Assembly (NCBI RefSeq): GCF_006440735.1
Contig: NZ_VFUA01000002.1
Span: forward strand, 62,001 to 126,000
Reading direction: 5' to 3'
Origin: Mesorhizobium sp. B2-7-1
Lineage (GTDB): Bacteria; Pseudomonadota; Alphaproteobacteria; Rhizobiales; Rhizobiaceae
DNA length: 64,000 nt
A program made the translations under genes and the position numbers. The notes beneath the pieces are model-generated. The model was not told where the DNA came from. It searched no databases and saw only the letters and a list, made by a program, of their open reading frames with translations. Numbering within the stretch: the first letter of the stretch is position 1; every line of letters begins with the position of its first letter. Positions 36,549-46,402 of this stretch are shown piece by piece.

Positions 36549-38282
36549 ATGGTCATCTTCGGCGACCACAAGCGAACGCGTAGCGCACAGCAGCTCAGGG
36601 AGGCTGTCTTGGCCGCCGCTGGAGCAATCGGCGATCTGCCTGCCGGCATCGAACGTCATGCTGCTGTGGTCGATCTTTTCGTCACCGCCTCTGAACTTGT
36701 GCAGGGCCTTGCCGATGCGGAATTCGACAGCAAAGGTGTCGACAGCAGGTCGTCGAGGCAGAAGCTGGGTTCTGAAATCCTTGTCGAGTTGTCGCGGGAA
36801 ATCCTGCGATCTTGGCGACAAGGATTTGCCCGAAGCGGAGGGCTCGATGCATCGCTGCTTGCAAAACTTGCCGCCATCGACTGCGGCAGCCCAATAACCA
36901 CCGGTCCGGCTGAAGGCTTCGCGCTGTACGCACTCTACCCGGAAACCTATCTGCTTGCGGCGCTGCAGTCCGGCCTCGACGCAAACACCTGTGTCATCGG
37001 GATCCGCAGCATCGGTCTCGGCCTGGCAGCAATGGTCGCAGCCGCCCTCCGAGCACCACTGCCCCTGAGCGTGAGGCCGATTGGACACCCCTTTCGCCGG
37101 CACGTCTGCGCTGCGCCCGAACTGATTGGTGACTGGCGGGACAAACCAGAAGCCAGATTTGCGATCGTGGATGAAGGCCCGGGCCTCTCCGGCAGCTCAT
37201 TTCATGCGGTTATAACCTGGCTGGAGGAGCAAGGCATTTGCCGAGAGCGCATCCACCTGTTCCCAAGTCACCGCGGGGGGCCGGGCGCACACGCTTCGGC
37301 AGACATCCAGGAGATGTGGAGCCGCTGCCGATGCCATGTCGCGGACTTCGAAGCAGCCTTCGATGGATGCGTCGCGCCGAGCCTTCGACAATGGATGGCG
37401 AACCTCCTCGGCAAGGCTGATGTCGAACTCAGCGAAATCTCCGGCGGCGAATGGCGCAAACATATCTCAGTGACGTCCGACCATTGGCCGCCTGCATTTC
37501 CGGCATTCGAGCGGCGCAAATTCATGCCTTCGGCCAGCGGTGAGCGCTGGCTGGCGAAGTTCGCGGGCTTCGGCGAGAGCGGAGGTCGCAAGCTGCGTAC
37601 GGCCAAGGCACTGCACGAAGCGGGCTTTGGCGCTCAGCCGGTCGGACTCTGCCACGGTTTCCTGGTCGAGCGCTGGATCGATGCCGACAGGCTGGACCGG
37701 GTAGGGATGGCAAGGGATCTGCTGATCGAATGGCTTGGGCGTTACCTCGGCTGGCGAGCCGCCAGGCTGCAGACGGACGAGAGCGGCGCGTCGTTGGACC
37801 AACTCGCGCGCATGTCGGTGCAGAACTGCGAGGAGGCGCTGGGCAAGACGCCGGCGGATGCCTTGCAGGCATGGTTTGCCTGTCAGCCATCACCGGGTCC
37901 GACGCGCCGGGTCGAGATCGATGGACGGCTGCACGCTTGGGAAATTCTGGTCCACCCGGACGGGAGCCTGCTCAAGACGGACGCGGTCGATCATTGCCGA
38001 TCGCACGATCTTATCGGCTGTCAGGGCATAGAATGGGACATTGCCGGCGCGCGGGTCGAGCACGACCTGTCCGCCGCCGAGCTTTCGAAGCTCATCGGCC
38101 GCATCGAGCGGACGATATCTATCAACAGGGCCCTGGTCTACTATCTCGAGCCCGGCTATCTCGCATTTCAGCTCGGCCTCTGGACGATTGTAGGGCAATC
38201 GGCCAACGACGAAGACCGGATGCGTGCGACGCGCCAAGTCGAACGTTACAAAACCGGAATTGTTCGGCTTCTGGGCTGTTGA
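36549..38282 (+). CDS. Phosphoribosyltransferase/kinase-like fusion, unrecognised
   Basis: 577 residues from ATG 36549 (AAGGAG five bases upstream; an upstream ATG at 36519 has no site). Residues about 115-260 form a type-I phosphoribosyltransferase-like domain with PRPP motif [17 protein letters not shown] (205-221). The C-terminal half recalls aminoglycoside-kinase folds: [32 protein letters not shown] and [14 protein letters not shown] know no characterised enzyme with this layout. It is transcribed divergently from ino1, between the two glycan operons, and may act on a phosphorylated intermediate (inference). Confidence 0.65.
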   Translation: MVIFGDHKRTRSAQQLREAVLAAAGAIGDLPAGIERHAAVVDLFVTASELVQGLADAEFDSKGVDSRSSRQKLGSEILVELSREILRSWRQGFARSGGLDASLLAKLAAIDCGSPITTGPAEGFALYALYPETYLLAALQSGLDANTCVIGIRSIGLGLAAMVAAALRAPLPLSVRPIGHPFRRHVCAAPELIGDWRDKPEARFAIVDEGPGLSGSSFHAVITWLEEQGICRERIHLFPSHRGGPGAHASADIQEMWSRCRCHVADFEAAFDGCVAPSLRQWMANLLGKADVELSEISGGEWRKHISVTSDHWPPAFPAFERRKFMPSASGERWLAKFAGFGESGGRKLRTAKALHEAGFGAQPVGLCHGFLVERWIDADRLDRVGMARDLLIEWLGRYLGWRAARLQTDESGASLDQLARMSVQNCEEALGKTPADALQAWFACQPSPGPTRRVEIDGRLHAWEILVHPDGSLLKTDAVDHCRSHDLIGCQGIEWDIAGARVEHDLSAAELSKLIGRIERTISINRALVYYLEPGYLAFQLGLWTIVGQSANDEDRMRATRQVERYKTGIVRLLGC

Positions 38283-38300
38283 GGACCAAGCACGCAGGAG

Positions 38301-38486
38301 TCAGTCCAGCCTGCGCAGCATGTCGGCTTCCTGCTCCAGGATGCTCGCCACTTCTTCCCGTTGCAGATGCGTCATCATCAGGCTGACGCAGCACTCGAGA
38401 TAGGTGATGGAAGCTCTTCGCAGGAAAGCGGCGGTTTGCACCGCCGCCATCTGCTCGATGTCCTTGACTGGTCGCTTCGGCTGCAT
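38301..38486 (-). CDS. Small helical protein
   Basis: 61 residues from ATG 38486 with GGAGGAAGAG upstream (MQPKRPVKDIEQMAAVQTAA; HLQREEVASILEQEADMLRR). Predicted helical, two adjacent Cys in YLECCVSLMM. A near-match promoter GGAAC-N16-GATT lies at 38516-38541. Function unknown. Confidence 0.65.
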   Translation of the reverse strand: MQPKRPVKDIEQMAAVQTAAFLRRASITYLECCVSLMMTHLQREEVASILEQEADMLRRLD

Positions 38487-38566
38487 AGCTCTTCCTCCGT
38501 CGCGGTTGTCATGCCCAATCGCGATCTCGGTTGGTTGTTCCGCCCCAAGGGAAAGAAGCCGGTGAC

Positions 38567-39601
38567 TCAAAGCTGCAGGTTCTGGAGCTTTCCGATACCT
38601 GCCCTGTCGATCACCGCCATGGGCTCCATCGCCGCCTCATCGAGCTCCGTAAAGTAGCTGATCGTCTGGAGCAGGCCCTGCCTGAGCGGTACCCTGGGAG
38701 ACCAGCCTAGCAATGCTTTCGCGCGAGCTATGTCGGGACGCCGCCGACGGGGGTCGTCCTGAGGCAGAGGCAGGAATTTCACCGGCGATCTGGTGCCGGT
38801 CAGTTCGCGCACCAGCTTTGCCAACTCGAGGATCGAAAATTCTCCCGGATTGCCGAGATTGACCGGCTGGTGCGGATTGGGATCGACATCCATCAGGCGG
38901 CGCAATCCCTCGACCAGATCGGTGACATAGCAGAAAGAGCGGGTCTGCAGGCCATCACCGAAGATCGTCAGCGGCCGTTTCTCGATCGCCTGCATGACCA
39001 GGTTCGAGACGATGCGGCCGTCCGCGGGGTCCATCCTGGGCCCATATGTGTTGAAGATGCGGGCGACGCGAACGTCGGCCATCTCGGCTCGGAGATAATC
39101 GAAACAGAGCGTTTCGGCGCCGCGCTTGCCCTCGTCGTAACAGGCCCGCGGTCCGGTGCAGTTGACGTGGCCGACATAGTCCTCGCGCTGCGGATGCTGT
39201 TCCGGATCGCCATAGACTTCGCTGGTTGATGCCTGCAGGAAGCGCGCGCCATTGCTGGCGGCCAGCTCCAAAAGATTGAGGGTCCCGATGACGCAGGTGC
39301 GCGTGGTGTGGATCGGGTCGGCTTGATAGCGAGGCGGCGATGCCGCGCAGGCCAGATTGAAAACGCGATGGACAGGTTCACCGAGTTCCAGCGGGGTGCA
39401 AACGTCCTGCTTGATCAGTCGAAAGCGCACCTGACCAACCAGCGAGCTGATATTCTCCATTCTGCCGGTGAGGAAATTGTCGACGCAGATCACGCGATAG
39501 CCGTCACGCAGCAGCGCCTCGCACAAATGCGAACCGAGGAAACCGGCACCGCCGGCAACAAGCGCCGTCCGTGTATGTTCAGCTCTTTTTGATCGCCGCA
39601 T
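38567..39601 (-). CDS. UDP-glucuronate decarboxylase-like epimerase (UXS type)
   Basis: 344 residues, extended SDR. NAD motif GGAGFLGSHLCEALL, ASTSEVYGDPEQHPQREDY, catalytic YDEGKRGAETLCFDYLRA, and RIFNTYGPRMDPADGRIVSN, all typical of UDP-xylose synthases. It should make UDP-xylose for the cluster's glycosyltransferases. Last gene of the 47.5-38.6 kb operon. Confidence 0.85.
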   Translation of the reverse strand: MRRSKRAEHTRTALVAGGAGFLGSHLCEALLRDGYRVICVDNFLTGRMENISSLVGQVRFRLIKQDVCTPLELGEPVHRVFNLACAASPPRYQADPIHTTRTCVIGTLNLLELAASNGARFLQASTSEVYGDPEQHPQREDYVGHVNCTGPRACYDEGKRGAETLCFDYLRAEMADVRVARIFNTYGPRMDPADGRIVSNLVMQAIEKRPLTIFGDGLQTRSFCYVTDLVEGLRRLMDVDPNPHQPVNLGNPGEFSILELAKLVRELTGTRSPVKFLPLPQDDPRRRRPDIARAKALLGWSPRVPLRQGLLQTISYFTELDEAAMEPMAVIDRAGIGKLQNLQL

Positions 39602-39624
39602 CTCGATGGTCTCCTGTCTGCCGC

Positions 39625-40734
39625 TTATGCTGCACTTTCGACGTCCAGATCGATCGCCGTGCGGGCGTCGACAGACGGCGTCAGCGCCGAAACGAATTCA
39701 CCTGCCCTAGCAATGGCCGTATGTCTTGAAAGCACCGACGCGCGCGCGAGTCTGGCCATGTCGAGCCTAGCCCGCTCGGATTTGGCGCTGAGGATCTCCT
39801 CGACATCTGCGGCATTGGTCGCGGTCTCGATCGCCGGTCCCGGGAAAAAATCGTCGAGCCCAGGCCAGCGGTCGCTTATGATCGGCGTGCCACAAGCAGC
39901 GGCCTCGAAGAGCCGCACGCTAGGCGACCATCCTGCCGCGATCATCGACGCCCGCGTAAGGTTCAGCGTGTAACGCTGGCGGCTGTAGAAAGCTGCATGT
40001 TCGGAAGGCGGCAGGTGCTCGATCCGCTCGACATTGTCCGGCCAGGCGATGTCGCAGGGATATTGCGAGCCGGCAACGACGAAGCGGCGGTCCGGCAAGC
40101 GGCGCGCAGGCTCCAGAAGCAGCGCTTCCAATGAGGGCTGCCGGTCCGCGCTATAGGTGCCAAGATAGCCAAGGTCCCATTCGATGGCTTGTCTGGTGCG
40201 ACGATGCCGCGTTGGGTCCACCGAGCAGTAGAGCGCCTCCGCCCGGCGGGCGCCGAACTCGGACTTCAGCCGCGCCAGCGTAGGTCCGCCGGTGAAGGAG
40301 AAATAGACGTCGAAATAGGGGATCTGCCGGTGGGCAAGATAGTCGCAATCGTCCTCGGCAACCCGCGTAAGCGTTACCGGGGTATCGATGTCGTAGAAGC
40401 AGAACTGTCCCGTGCACAGCGAAGCAAGATCGTCGATGATTGCCCGGCCTTCCGGCACGAAGGAGCCCATCACCACAGCGTCAGCCCGCTGCAGCTCCTG
40501 TCTATGGCTGCAGCGCAGCTCCGAGACCGTCTCGTAATAGCGCAAGTCGCAAAAATCGGGATCGCGCAGGTCCCGGTGATGCGCGTACCAGGGAACGTCG
40601 CGTTCAAAGAAGGTGATGCGATGGCCGAGCTCGTGAAGCGCGCGGAGCAGTCCCCGAAAAGTTGTCGCGTGGCCGTTGCCCCAGGACGAAGACAGGGAAA
40701 GGCCGAGGAAAACGATTTCGAGCGGTTTCGTCAT
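39625..40734 (-). CDS. CgeB-type glycosyltransferase (second of four)
   Basis: 369 residues, closely similar to the 33563 protein (EIVFLGLSLSSSWGNGHATT; ITFFERDVPWYAHHRDL; VRLFEAAACGTPIISDRWPG). GT-B fold with conserved C-terminal donor site. Overlaps the upstream gene by four bases. Confidence 0.85.
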   Translation of the reverse strand: MTKPLEIVFLGLSLSSSWGNGHATTFRGLLRALHELGHRITFFERDVPWYAHHRDLRDPDFCDLRYYETVSELRCSHRQELQRADAVVMGSFVPEGRAIIDDLASLCTGQFCFYDIDTPVTLTRVAEDDCDYLAHRQIPYFDVYFSFTGGPTLARLKSEFGARRAEALYCSVDPTRHRRTRQAIEWDLGYLGTYSADRQPSLEALLLEPARRLPDRRFVVAGSQYPCDIAWPDNVERIEHLPPSEHAAFYSRQRYTLNLTRASMIAAGWSPSVRLFEAAACGTPIISDRWPGLDDFFPGPAIETATNAADVEEILSAKSERARLDMARLARASVLSRHTAIARAGEFVSALTPSVDARTAIDLDVESAA

Positions 40735-41825
40735 TCTGCAGCCTCCATTGCCCGGCGCTCGAAATGCGCCTTGAAGATGTCATCCACCAACTGGGCTCTC
40801 AGCGTATAGGTATGCTCGGCCAGAACGCGCCGCAGCGCTGCCGCGCCGATCGCCTTCGCCCTTTGCGGCGTCAGCGTGCACATGATCTCGGCGACATCGG
40901 CGCCGTCCCGCGCGACCAGAATCTCTTCGCCGGGGGTAAGAAACAATTCGATGCCGAGCCAGGCGTCGGTGATCAGGCATGCGCTCGCGCCCGCCGCCTC
41001 GAACACGCGGGTGGCGGGCGAAAAGCCGTTGGTCGCCATGCTGTCGCGGCTGATGTTAAGCACCGCTTTCGGCGTGACGTTGAAAGCGTTGTGGTCGCGC
41101 GTGCCGACATGGCCGAGCCACGACACGTTTGACGGCAAGGGCTTGTCTCCCCAACCGGAGCCGCCAAGCAGGAAGCGTTGACCGCTAAGCGAACGGGCTG
41201 GATCGAGGAAGAAGGCATCCACGCGCGCCTCGCGGTCGGGAAGGCGATTGCCCAGGAACGCCAAGTCACAGGCAAAGCGCGAATTGGCGGAGACCGGGTG
41301 ATGCGTCTCCGGATCGAGCGCGTTATAGATCGGTATGCACTCCGCTGCGCCAAGAGCACGATAATCCCAGACGACCGGGTCGCCGCCGCCATAAGTGAGC
41401 ACCAGCCCGATCCTCTTCAGAGCCTCGTGTAACGGGTGTTCGGCGTCATTGCGCAACTCGCTTAGGGTCGCTGGCGCGTCGACATCCCAGAAGACGGTCA
41501 GCGCATCTGGGCGGGCATTGTCGAGGACTGCCTGCAGCAGCGCATCGTCTTCGAAGCCGACGCCGCTTGCCGTGACCACGACGTCTGCCTGCGCGGCGCG
41601 CGATGCAACTTGCATCAGCGCGTGCGGGGTCGGCTCGTAGACCACGACGCTGCACCAGTCCGGCGCCTCGATGTCGCGGTGCTGCTGCCGATCATAGACG
41701 TTGGGCTCATAAAAGACGATGTCATAGCCGCGCTGCGAAAGCGCCTTGAGCAGGCCCCGGTAATAGGTGGCCGCGCCATTCCAATAGGACGACAGCAGGC
41801 TCGATCCGTAAAAGGCGATCTTCAT
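40731..41825 (-). CDS. CgeB-type glycosyltransferase (third of four)
   Basis: 364 residues from ATG 41825 (MKIAFYGSSLLSSYWNGAAT; VFEAAGASACLITDAWLGIE). Less similar to 33563 and 39625 than those are to each other. Four-base overlaps with both neighbours. Confidence 0.85.
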   Translation of the reverse strand: MKIAFYGSSLLSSYWNGAATYYRGLLKALSQRGYDIVFYEPNVYDRQQHRDIEAPDWCSVVVYEPTPHALMQVASRAAQADVVVTASGVGFEDDALLQAVLDNARPDALTVFWDVDAPATLSELRNDAEHPLHEALKRIGLVLTYGGGDPVVWDYRALGAAECIPIYNALDPETHHPVSANSRFACDLAFLGNRLPDREARVDAFFLDPARSLSGQRFLLGGSGWGDKPLPSNVSWLGHVGTRDHNAFNVTPKAVLNISRDSMATNGFSPATRVFEAAGASACLITDAWLGIELFLTPGEEILVARDGADVAEIMCTLTPQRAKAIGAAALRRVLAEHTYTLRAQLVDDIFKAHFERRAMEAAE

Positions 41826-42952
41826 GCGGCGGCCTCCGTTGCGGGTTTGATTTCGGCCGCGTCGCGATTGCCGCATGCGGCGAGGATGGCGAACAATTCG
41901 TCGGCGCGGTGCCGGCATGTGTGCCGCGACAGGATGGTCTCCAGCCCCGATGCGGTCAGCGCTTCCGCAAGCTGACTATCGTTCAGCACGTCGCGGAGGT
42001 GGCCTCGCATCTCGGCGCCGTTTCGGGCGAAGAGGAAATCCGTTCCGGCACGGAACAGCCCTTCGACATCCGACCATGGCGCAGACACAAGCGGAATCCC
42101 GCAGGCCAGTGCCTCGAAGATGCGAATTGTCGGAATGCCAGGCAGGCTCTCCCGGTAGGGCCTGCGCGGGATGTGCATGGTGACGCGATGCCGCGCGAAG
42201 GCCTTCGGCACATCTGCATTGGCGATCCAACCTTCATAGTGCAGGCCGGCATCCGCGAGGGCCGTCAGCGCATCCGGCGGATAGCGCACGCCGTGAATGG
42301 TTCCCGATGGCCTAAGCGCGCTTGCCGGCTGGATCAGAAATTCGTCGATCTCGGCGCTGCGTTCGTCGTCGCCCCAATTGCCGATCCAGACGAGGTCGGA
42401 GACGGGGTCGATTTTCGGGCACGGCTTGAACAGCCGGTCGTCAGCCGCCTCATGCCACGTGAAGACCCGTTTGCCCCAGCCGGCACGAAGGTAGCTCTCC
42501 CGCAGCACTTCGCCAAAGACCAACACGCCATCATAATGATGGAGTTGAAGCGCTGCGATGGCCTGCGCCGCCGAGATGGCGCGATGATGAGTGTCGTGGA
42601 ACAGTAGCGTGAAATCGCCACCCTGGCCCCGGATGCGGCCGATGCGAGCGATGAGTTCAGGGTCGGTCCATTCATGAACGATGACGACGTCTGCGCTGGC
42701 GAGCCACGACTCGTGCTGGAAACCCGCGTCGTAGGTGACCGCCATCAATTCCGGAAAATCCTTGCGAAAGCGCTCGACGGCGAAGGGGCCTTGCTCGGCG
42801 AGGAGGTTCGATCGGCTCCAGCCGTCGGCGGGCTCCAACGCGACCACCTCATGGCCGCGCGCGACAAGCTCGCGCATGGTGCCGCGCTGGAAATGCGCGT
42901 TGCCGTGGTTCCAGTCGGAAACCGCCGAATGGGTGTAGAACAGAAAACGCAT
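41822..42952 (-). CDS. CgeB-like glycosyltransferase (fourth of four)
   Basis: 376 residues from ATG 42952, two bases after the preceding stop (TTG 42958 would overlap it). Segments: MRFLFYTHSAVSDWNHGNAH, VFGEVLRESYLRAGWGKRVF, RIFEALACGIPLVSAPWSDV. More distant paralogue of the other three; donor and acceptor unknown. Confidence 0.8.
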   Translation of the reverse strand: MRFLFYTHSAVSDWNHGNAHFQRGTMRELVARGHEVVALEPADGWSRSNLLAEQGPFAVERFRKDFPELMAVTYDAGFQHESWLASADVVIVHEWTDPELIARIGRIRGQGGDFTLLFHDTHHRAISAAQAIAALQLHHYDGVLVFGEVLRESYLRAGWGKRVFTWHEAADDRLFKPCPKIDPVSDLVWIGNWGDDERSAEIDEFLIQPASALRPSGTIHGVRYPPDALTALADAGLHYEGWIANADVPKAFARHRVTMHIPRRPYRESLPGIPTIRIFEALACGIPLVSAPWSDVEGLFRAGTDFLFARNGAEMRGHLRDVLNDSQLAEALTASGLETILSRHTCRHRADELFAILAACGNRDAAEIKPATEAAA

Positions 42953-42954
42953 GG

Positions 42955-44055
42955 TCAACGCCCCGCCGCGGTTGTCGCCGCCCGATCGTAGATGTCTCGC
43001 ATCTGTGCCGCCTGCGCGCTGAGCGGGAATTTGCGCGCCCGTCGGGCGGCGCGCTGGCCAAACCGGCGTCGCAGGTTTTCATCACGCGAGAGTCTGGCGA
43101 TGCAGCCGGCAAGCGCATGCGGATCGCGTGCGTCGAAGAACGTCGCCGCCCCGTCCCAGATCTCCCGGTAGGTCGCGATGTCCGCCAGCACCAGCGGGGT
43201 GCCCGCAAAGGCAGCCTCCAGAGTGGCCAGCCCGAAAGGCTCGTAGAGCGATGGCGAGACAAAGATGTTGGCACGCGCCATCAGCTGCCGAACCTCGAAA
43301 TGGCTTATCGAACCTAGTGACAGGGCATGATCGAAGAATGCGCGCTGTCCATCCGGGCCTTCAGTTTCGCCCACAGCAAAAAGGGGGAGGCCACACAAAG
43401 CAGCGGCGGCATCGAGCACCGATGCGTTTTTCCCCTCATCCCACCAGCGCGCGGCCGCGAGAACGAACGACTCGCGGTGCGCAGCTGTAGGGGCGGGGAG
43501 GGCACCATTATGCACGACGTCCAAGCCCGCGATCGAGCCGTAGCAGGCTTCGAGCATGTCGGCGTGGCTTCTGCTCGGCGCGACAACCGCTTGGGCGCGG
43601 TCAAAGCCCATCCGATTGCGCTCTCGTTGCCAGGTCCAATCGCCGACGGCCATTTGCGCCCGCACCACATGCAGCCATGTCACTACGCAGGAATGCGACA
43701 CTGCGACGATAGGACAATTCAGTTCGAGGCCGGCTGCCTGCGCCGGGGCATTGAGGTGCACGAGATCGATCGCATAGGCCGACGCAATCTCCTGCAATTC
43801 GCAAGGCAGCTGGTCGAGATCTTTCTCGTCGCGCGTCATCCAGTCCGGCGGGCATTCGAGCCAAATCAGCGTGGCGAAAGACCGCGCCTCCCGGACCTGT
43901 TCCGGAGAAGGTTCCGGTCCCAGCCCGGCGAGCACGACGCTGTCGCCGCCGGCCGCCAGCTCGCGCGCCAGGTCAAGCGAATAGCGCCAGACCCCGCCAA
44001 CGGCGTCGGTCGTCATCAGGATGCGCCTCGGACGCTGGATCAGTGATTGCAGCAT
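42955..44055 (-). CDS. GT4-family glycosyltransferase
   Basis: 366 residues, GT-B. Acceptor-side RILMTTDAVGGVWRYSLDLA, donor-side VLAAARWWDEGKNASVLDAA and the EX7E region FVSPSLYEPFGLATLEAAFA. The gene overlaps the upstream radical-SAM gene by 16 bases. Confidence 0.88.
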   Translation of the reverse strand: MLQSLIQRPRRILMTTDAVGGVWRYSLDLARELAAGGDSVVLAGLGPEPSPEQVREARSFATLIWLECPPDWMTRDEKDLDQLPCELQEIASAYAIDLVHLNAPAQAAGLELNCPIVAVSHSCVVTWLHVVRAQMAVGDWTWQRERNRMGFDRAQAVVAPSRSHADMLEACYGSIAGLDVVHNGALPAPTAAHRESFVLAAARWWDEGKNASVLDAAAALCGLPLFAVGETEGPDGQRAFFDHALSLGSISHFEVRQLMARANIFVSPSLYEPFGLATLEAAFAGTPLVLADIATYREIWDGAATFFDARDPHALAGCIARLSRDENLRRRFGQRAARRARKFPLSAQAAQMRDIYDRAATTAAGR

Positions 44056-45332
44056 GAGGACTCCAACTCAGCCAGCGCACGCGGGCGCTGGTCCTGGATA
44101 TCGCTGAATGATCGGAAGGAGGCGAGGTAGTGCTCATGCGCGCGCTCCCAGGCGACATCGTCGGGCTCGCCCCAAAGCTCGCGATAGCTGGGGGAGCTTG
44201 GATACGGATAGAGCGGTACGGGCTCGCTTGCCCAGACGCCGTGATTGATCAGGTGCTTGCGCCAGTAATCCACCAGCGCCGGGTCGTCTTCGACCATACC
44301 GATCAGATTGGCCTGGACGAAAGGCACGTTGCGGCGGGCGTCGATGAGAAGCGCGGCCAGATCCTCGGTGTTGAGCCGGCAGCGCTTGGCAAGCATCGCA
44401 CGGCCTTCTACCGTCAGGCTTTCAAGGCCGGCTTCGATCGAGACGCAGCCGGCCTTGCCAAGCAGCTCGAGCAGCTCTGGCTTCCAAAGGTCGATGCGAG
44501 TCTGGACACCGAACTGGACATCGCGCTCGACCAGCGCCTCCAGCAGCGCCTTCTGCGGCAGGAAGATTTCGTCGATGAAATAGATATAGCGGACGCCTTG
44601 CGCGATCAGCCCGTCGATCTCGGCGATGACGGCATCGTGCTTCCTACGCCGATAGGCATCGCGGAAATCGATCTTGGCGCAGAAGCTGCAATTGTAAGGG
44701 CATCCGCGCGAGGCTTCCACCTCGGCGCCGGACCCATTCTGGACGGTATCGAACCGGTGGTGGTGGTGGCTGTGCGCCGCGACCCAGTCGGACGGCCAGG
44801 CGAGCGCTGGATGATTGACGAACGGGCTGGCGTGCACGCCGCCATTGCACACCGGAAAGTTGTTCTGGAGATAGGCTGTATGCGCAACCTTGCTCCAATC
44901 GCTCTCCTGTGCGAGCGCTGTCACAACCTCCTCGCATTCGCCTCGTACGACGATATCGACGCCGAGCTTGCGTAGCGTCGGCGCGGGCGTCGCCGAGCCG
45001 TGCGGTCCCACCGCCACGGTGCGTCCGCCGCGTCCGGCGAGATGGTTGAGGAATTCCCCGGGAACGCGCAATTCGGGCGGCGCGCAGCGCCAGAACAGAT
45101 AGGTCGGCGCGGTCGTCACCACTGTCATATCCGGCGCGAATGACGCCACACGCTCGGCCAGCGCCGCATTGTCGAGGGCCTGTAGTTGTCCGTCCAGCAT
45201 CAGAACGTCGTGCCCATCGGCGTCCAGCATTGCGTTGGAATATCCGAGCTCCAGCGGCAGATGCGGCTGGCGGCAGCCGAAATAGATACTGTGCTCGTAT
45301 GTCCAGTACGGATTGACCAAGGCTACCTTCAT
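44040..45332 (-). CDS. B12-binding radical SAM protein
   Basis: 430 residues from ATG 45332. An N-terminal cobalamin-binding-like domain (HDVLMLDGQLQALDNAALAE; GPHGSATPAPTLRKLGVDIV) is followed by the radical SAM cluster motif CPYNCSFC in EASRGCPYNCSFCAKIDFRD and a TIM-barrel half (GCVSIEAGLESLTVEGRAML). Reactions of this class include methylation at unreactive carbon and ring rearrangement. From memory a TIGRFAM family for rhizobial oligosaccharide-type clusters fits; not verified. It is the most distinctive enzyme of the locus. Confidence 0.85.
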   Translation of the reverse strand: MKVALVNPYWTYEHSIYFGCRQPHLPLELGYSNAMLDADGHDVLMLDGQLQALDNAALAERVASFAPDMTVVTTAPTYLFWRCAPPELRVPGEFLNHLAGRGGRTVAVGPHGSATPAPTLRKLGVDIVVRGECEEVVTALAQESDWSKVAHTAYLQNNFPVCNGGVHASPFVNHPALAWPSDWVAAHSHHHHRFDTVQNGSGAEVEASRGCPYNCSFCAKIDFRDAYRRRKHDAVIAEIDGLIAQGVRYIYFIDEIFLPQKALLEALVERDVQFGVQTRIDLWKPELLELLGKAGCVSIEAGLESLTVEGRAMLAKRCRLNTEDLAALLIDARRNVPFVQANLIGMVEDDPALVDYWRKHLINHGVWASEPVPLYPYPSSPSYRELWGEPDDVAWERAHEHYLASFRSFSDIQDQRPRALAELESSCCNH

Positions 45333-46402
45333 GCGACGTACCTCGTAGCTTCTGGGCGCGATTGGAGGCGATGCCGCAGCAGCCAGCTGGCGAGATCGCA
45401 GACGCCTTCGCGCCATGGCACGTGCGCCTGCCAGCCGATCGCGGCCTGCAGCTTGCGTGTATCGGCAACGAAAAAGGGCTGGTCCCCGACCCGCTCGTGG
45501 TCGTGGCGGATCGCGACGTCACGGCCGACCATGTCGGGGATCTCCGCCAGCAGCACGCGCAGGCTGACCGCGTTGCGCGGGCCGCCGCCCAGATTGAACG
45601 CCTGGCCTTTCAAGTCTTCGATCCTGGCCAACACGCCGCGATAAGCGGCGACCGCATCGGACACATGCAGAATGTCGCGCACCTGCCTGCCGTCGCCATA
45701 GATCGTGATCGGCTGGCCAGAGAACGCGCTCAAAAGGAAATGCGCGACCCAGCCCTGGTCCTCGGTGCCGAACTGGCGCGGCCCGTAGATGCAGCTCATA
45801 CGCAGCACCGCGGTCGGCAGTCCGTAAGACTTGGAATAATCGAGCACATACTGATCGGCCGCACCCTTCGAGCAGCCATAGGGCGTGCAGAAATCAAGGC
45901 CGACGTTCTCATTGACGCCGCTCGTACGCACTTCCTCGTCGAGCGGTTCATAGTGATCGCCGGCTTGCCGCACCGCGATCTGAGGCAGGCTGCCATAGAC
46001 TTTGTTGGTGCTGGCGAAGACCACGGGGGCTCTAGTGCCGCGAGCCGCTTCCAGAACGTTGAACGTTCCTTTGAGGTTGATGTCGAAATCTTGCGCGGGA
46101 TCGGTCAGACTGGTCGTCACGGCTGTCTGAGCGGCGAGATGGAAAATCGCTTTGGCCGGCGCCAGGGCCGTGGCCAAGGCGCCAAGATCGCGTATGTCGA
46201 TGATTTCAGTGCTCAGCCGGTCACCATGCTTTTGCGCCAGCCAGTCGAGGTTCTGCTCGACGCCCGGACGGCTGAGATTGTCGACCACCAGTACTCTTTC
46301 GCCATCGGACATCAGGCTGTCGGCGAGATTGGAGCCGATGAAGCCGCTGCCGCCAATGATAGCGACTGGGGCGTTGCGGGCGTGGCGGCGCGTCTGGGTC
46401 AT
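45329..46402 (-). CDS. NAD-dependent epimerase, CDP-paratose-epimerase-like
   Basis: 357 residues, extended SDR: AIIGGSGFIGSNLADSLMSD, FASTNKVYGSLPQ, catalytic FCTPYGCSKGAADQYVLDYS, and RMSCIYGPRQFGTEDQGWVA. The last two segments are characteristic of CDP-paratose/CDP-tyvelose 2-epimerases, but the substrate cannot be fixed from sequence. Four-base overlaps on both sides. Confidence 0.85.
   Translation of the reverse strand: MTQTRRHARNAPVAIIGGSGFIGSNLADSLMSDGERVLVVDNLSRPGVEQNLDWLAQKHGDRLSTEIIDIRDLGALATALAPAKAIFHLAAQTAVTTSLTDPAQDFDINLKGTFNVLEAARGTRAPVVFASTNKVYGSLPQIAVRQAGDHYEPLDEEVRTSGVNENVGLDFCTPYGCSKGAADQYVLDYSKSYGLPTAVLRMSCIYGPRQFGTEDQGWVAHFLLSAFSGQPITIYGDGRQVRDILHVSDAVAAYRGVLARIEDLKGQAFNLGGGPRNAVSLRVLLAEIPDMVGRDVAIRHDHERVGDQPFFVADTRKLQAAIGWQAHVPWREGVCDLASWLLRHRLQSRPEATRYVA

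Noticed and set aside
38516-38541. GGAAC-N16-GATT before the 38486 gene
   Set aside because: One mismatch in the invariant GTT; kept only as a remark in that gene's entry.
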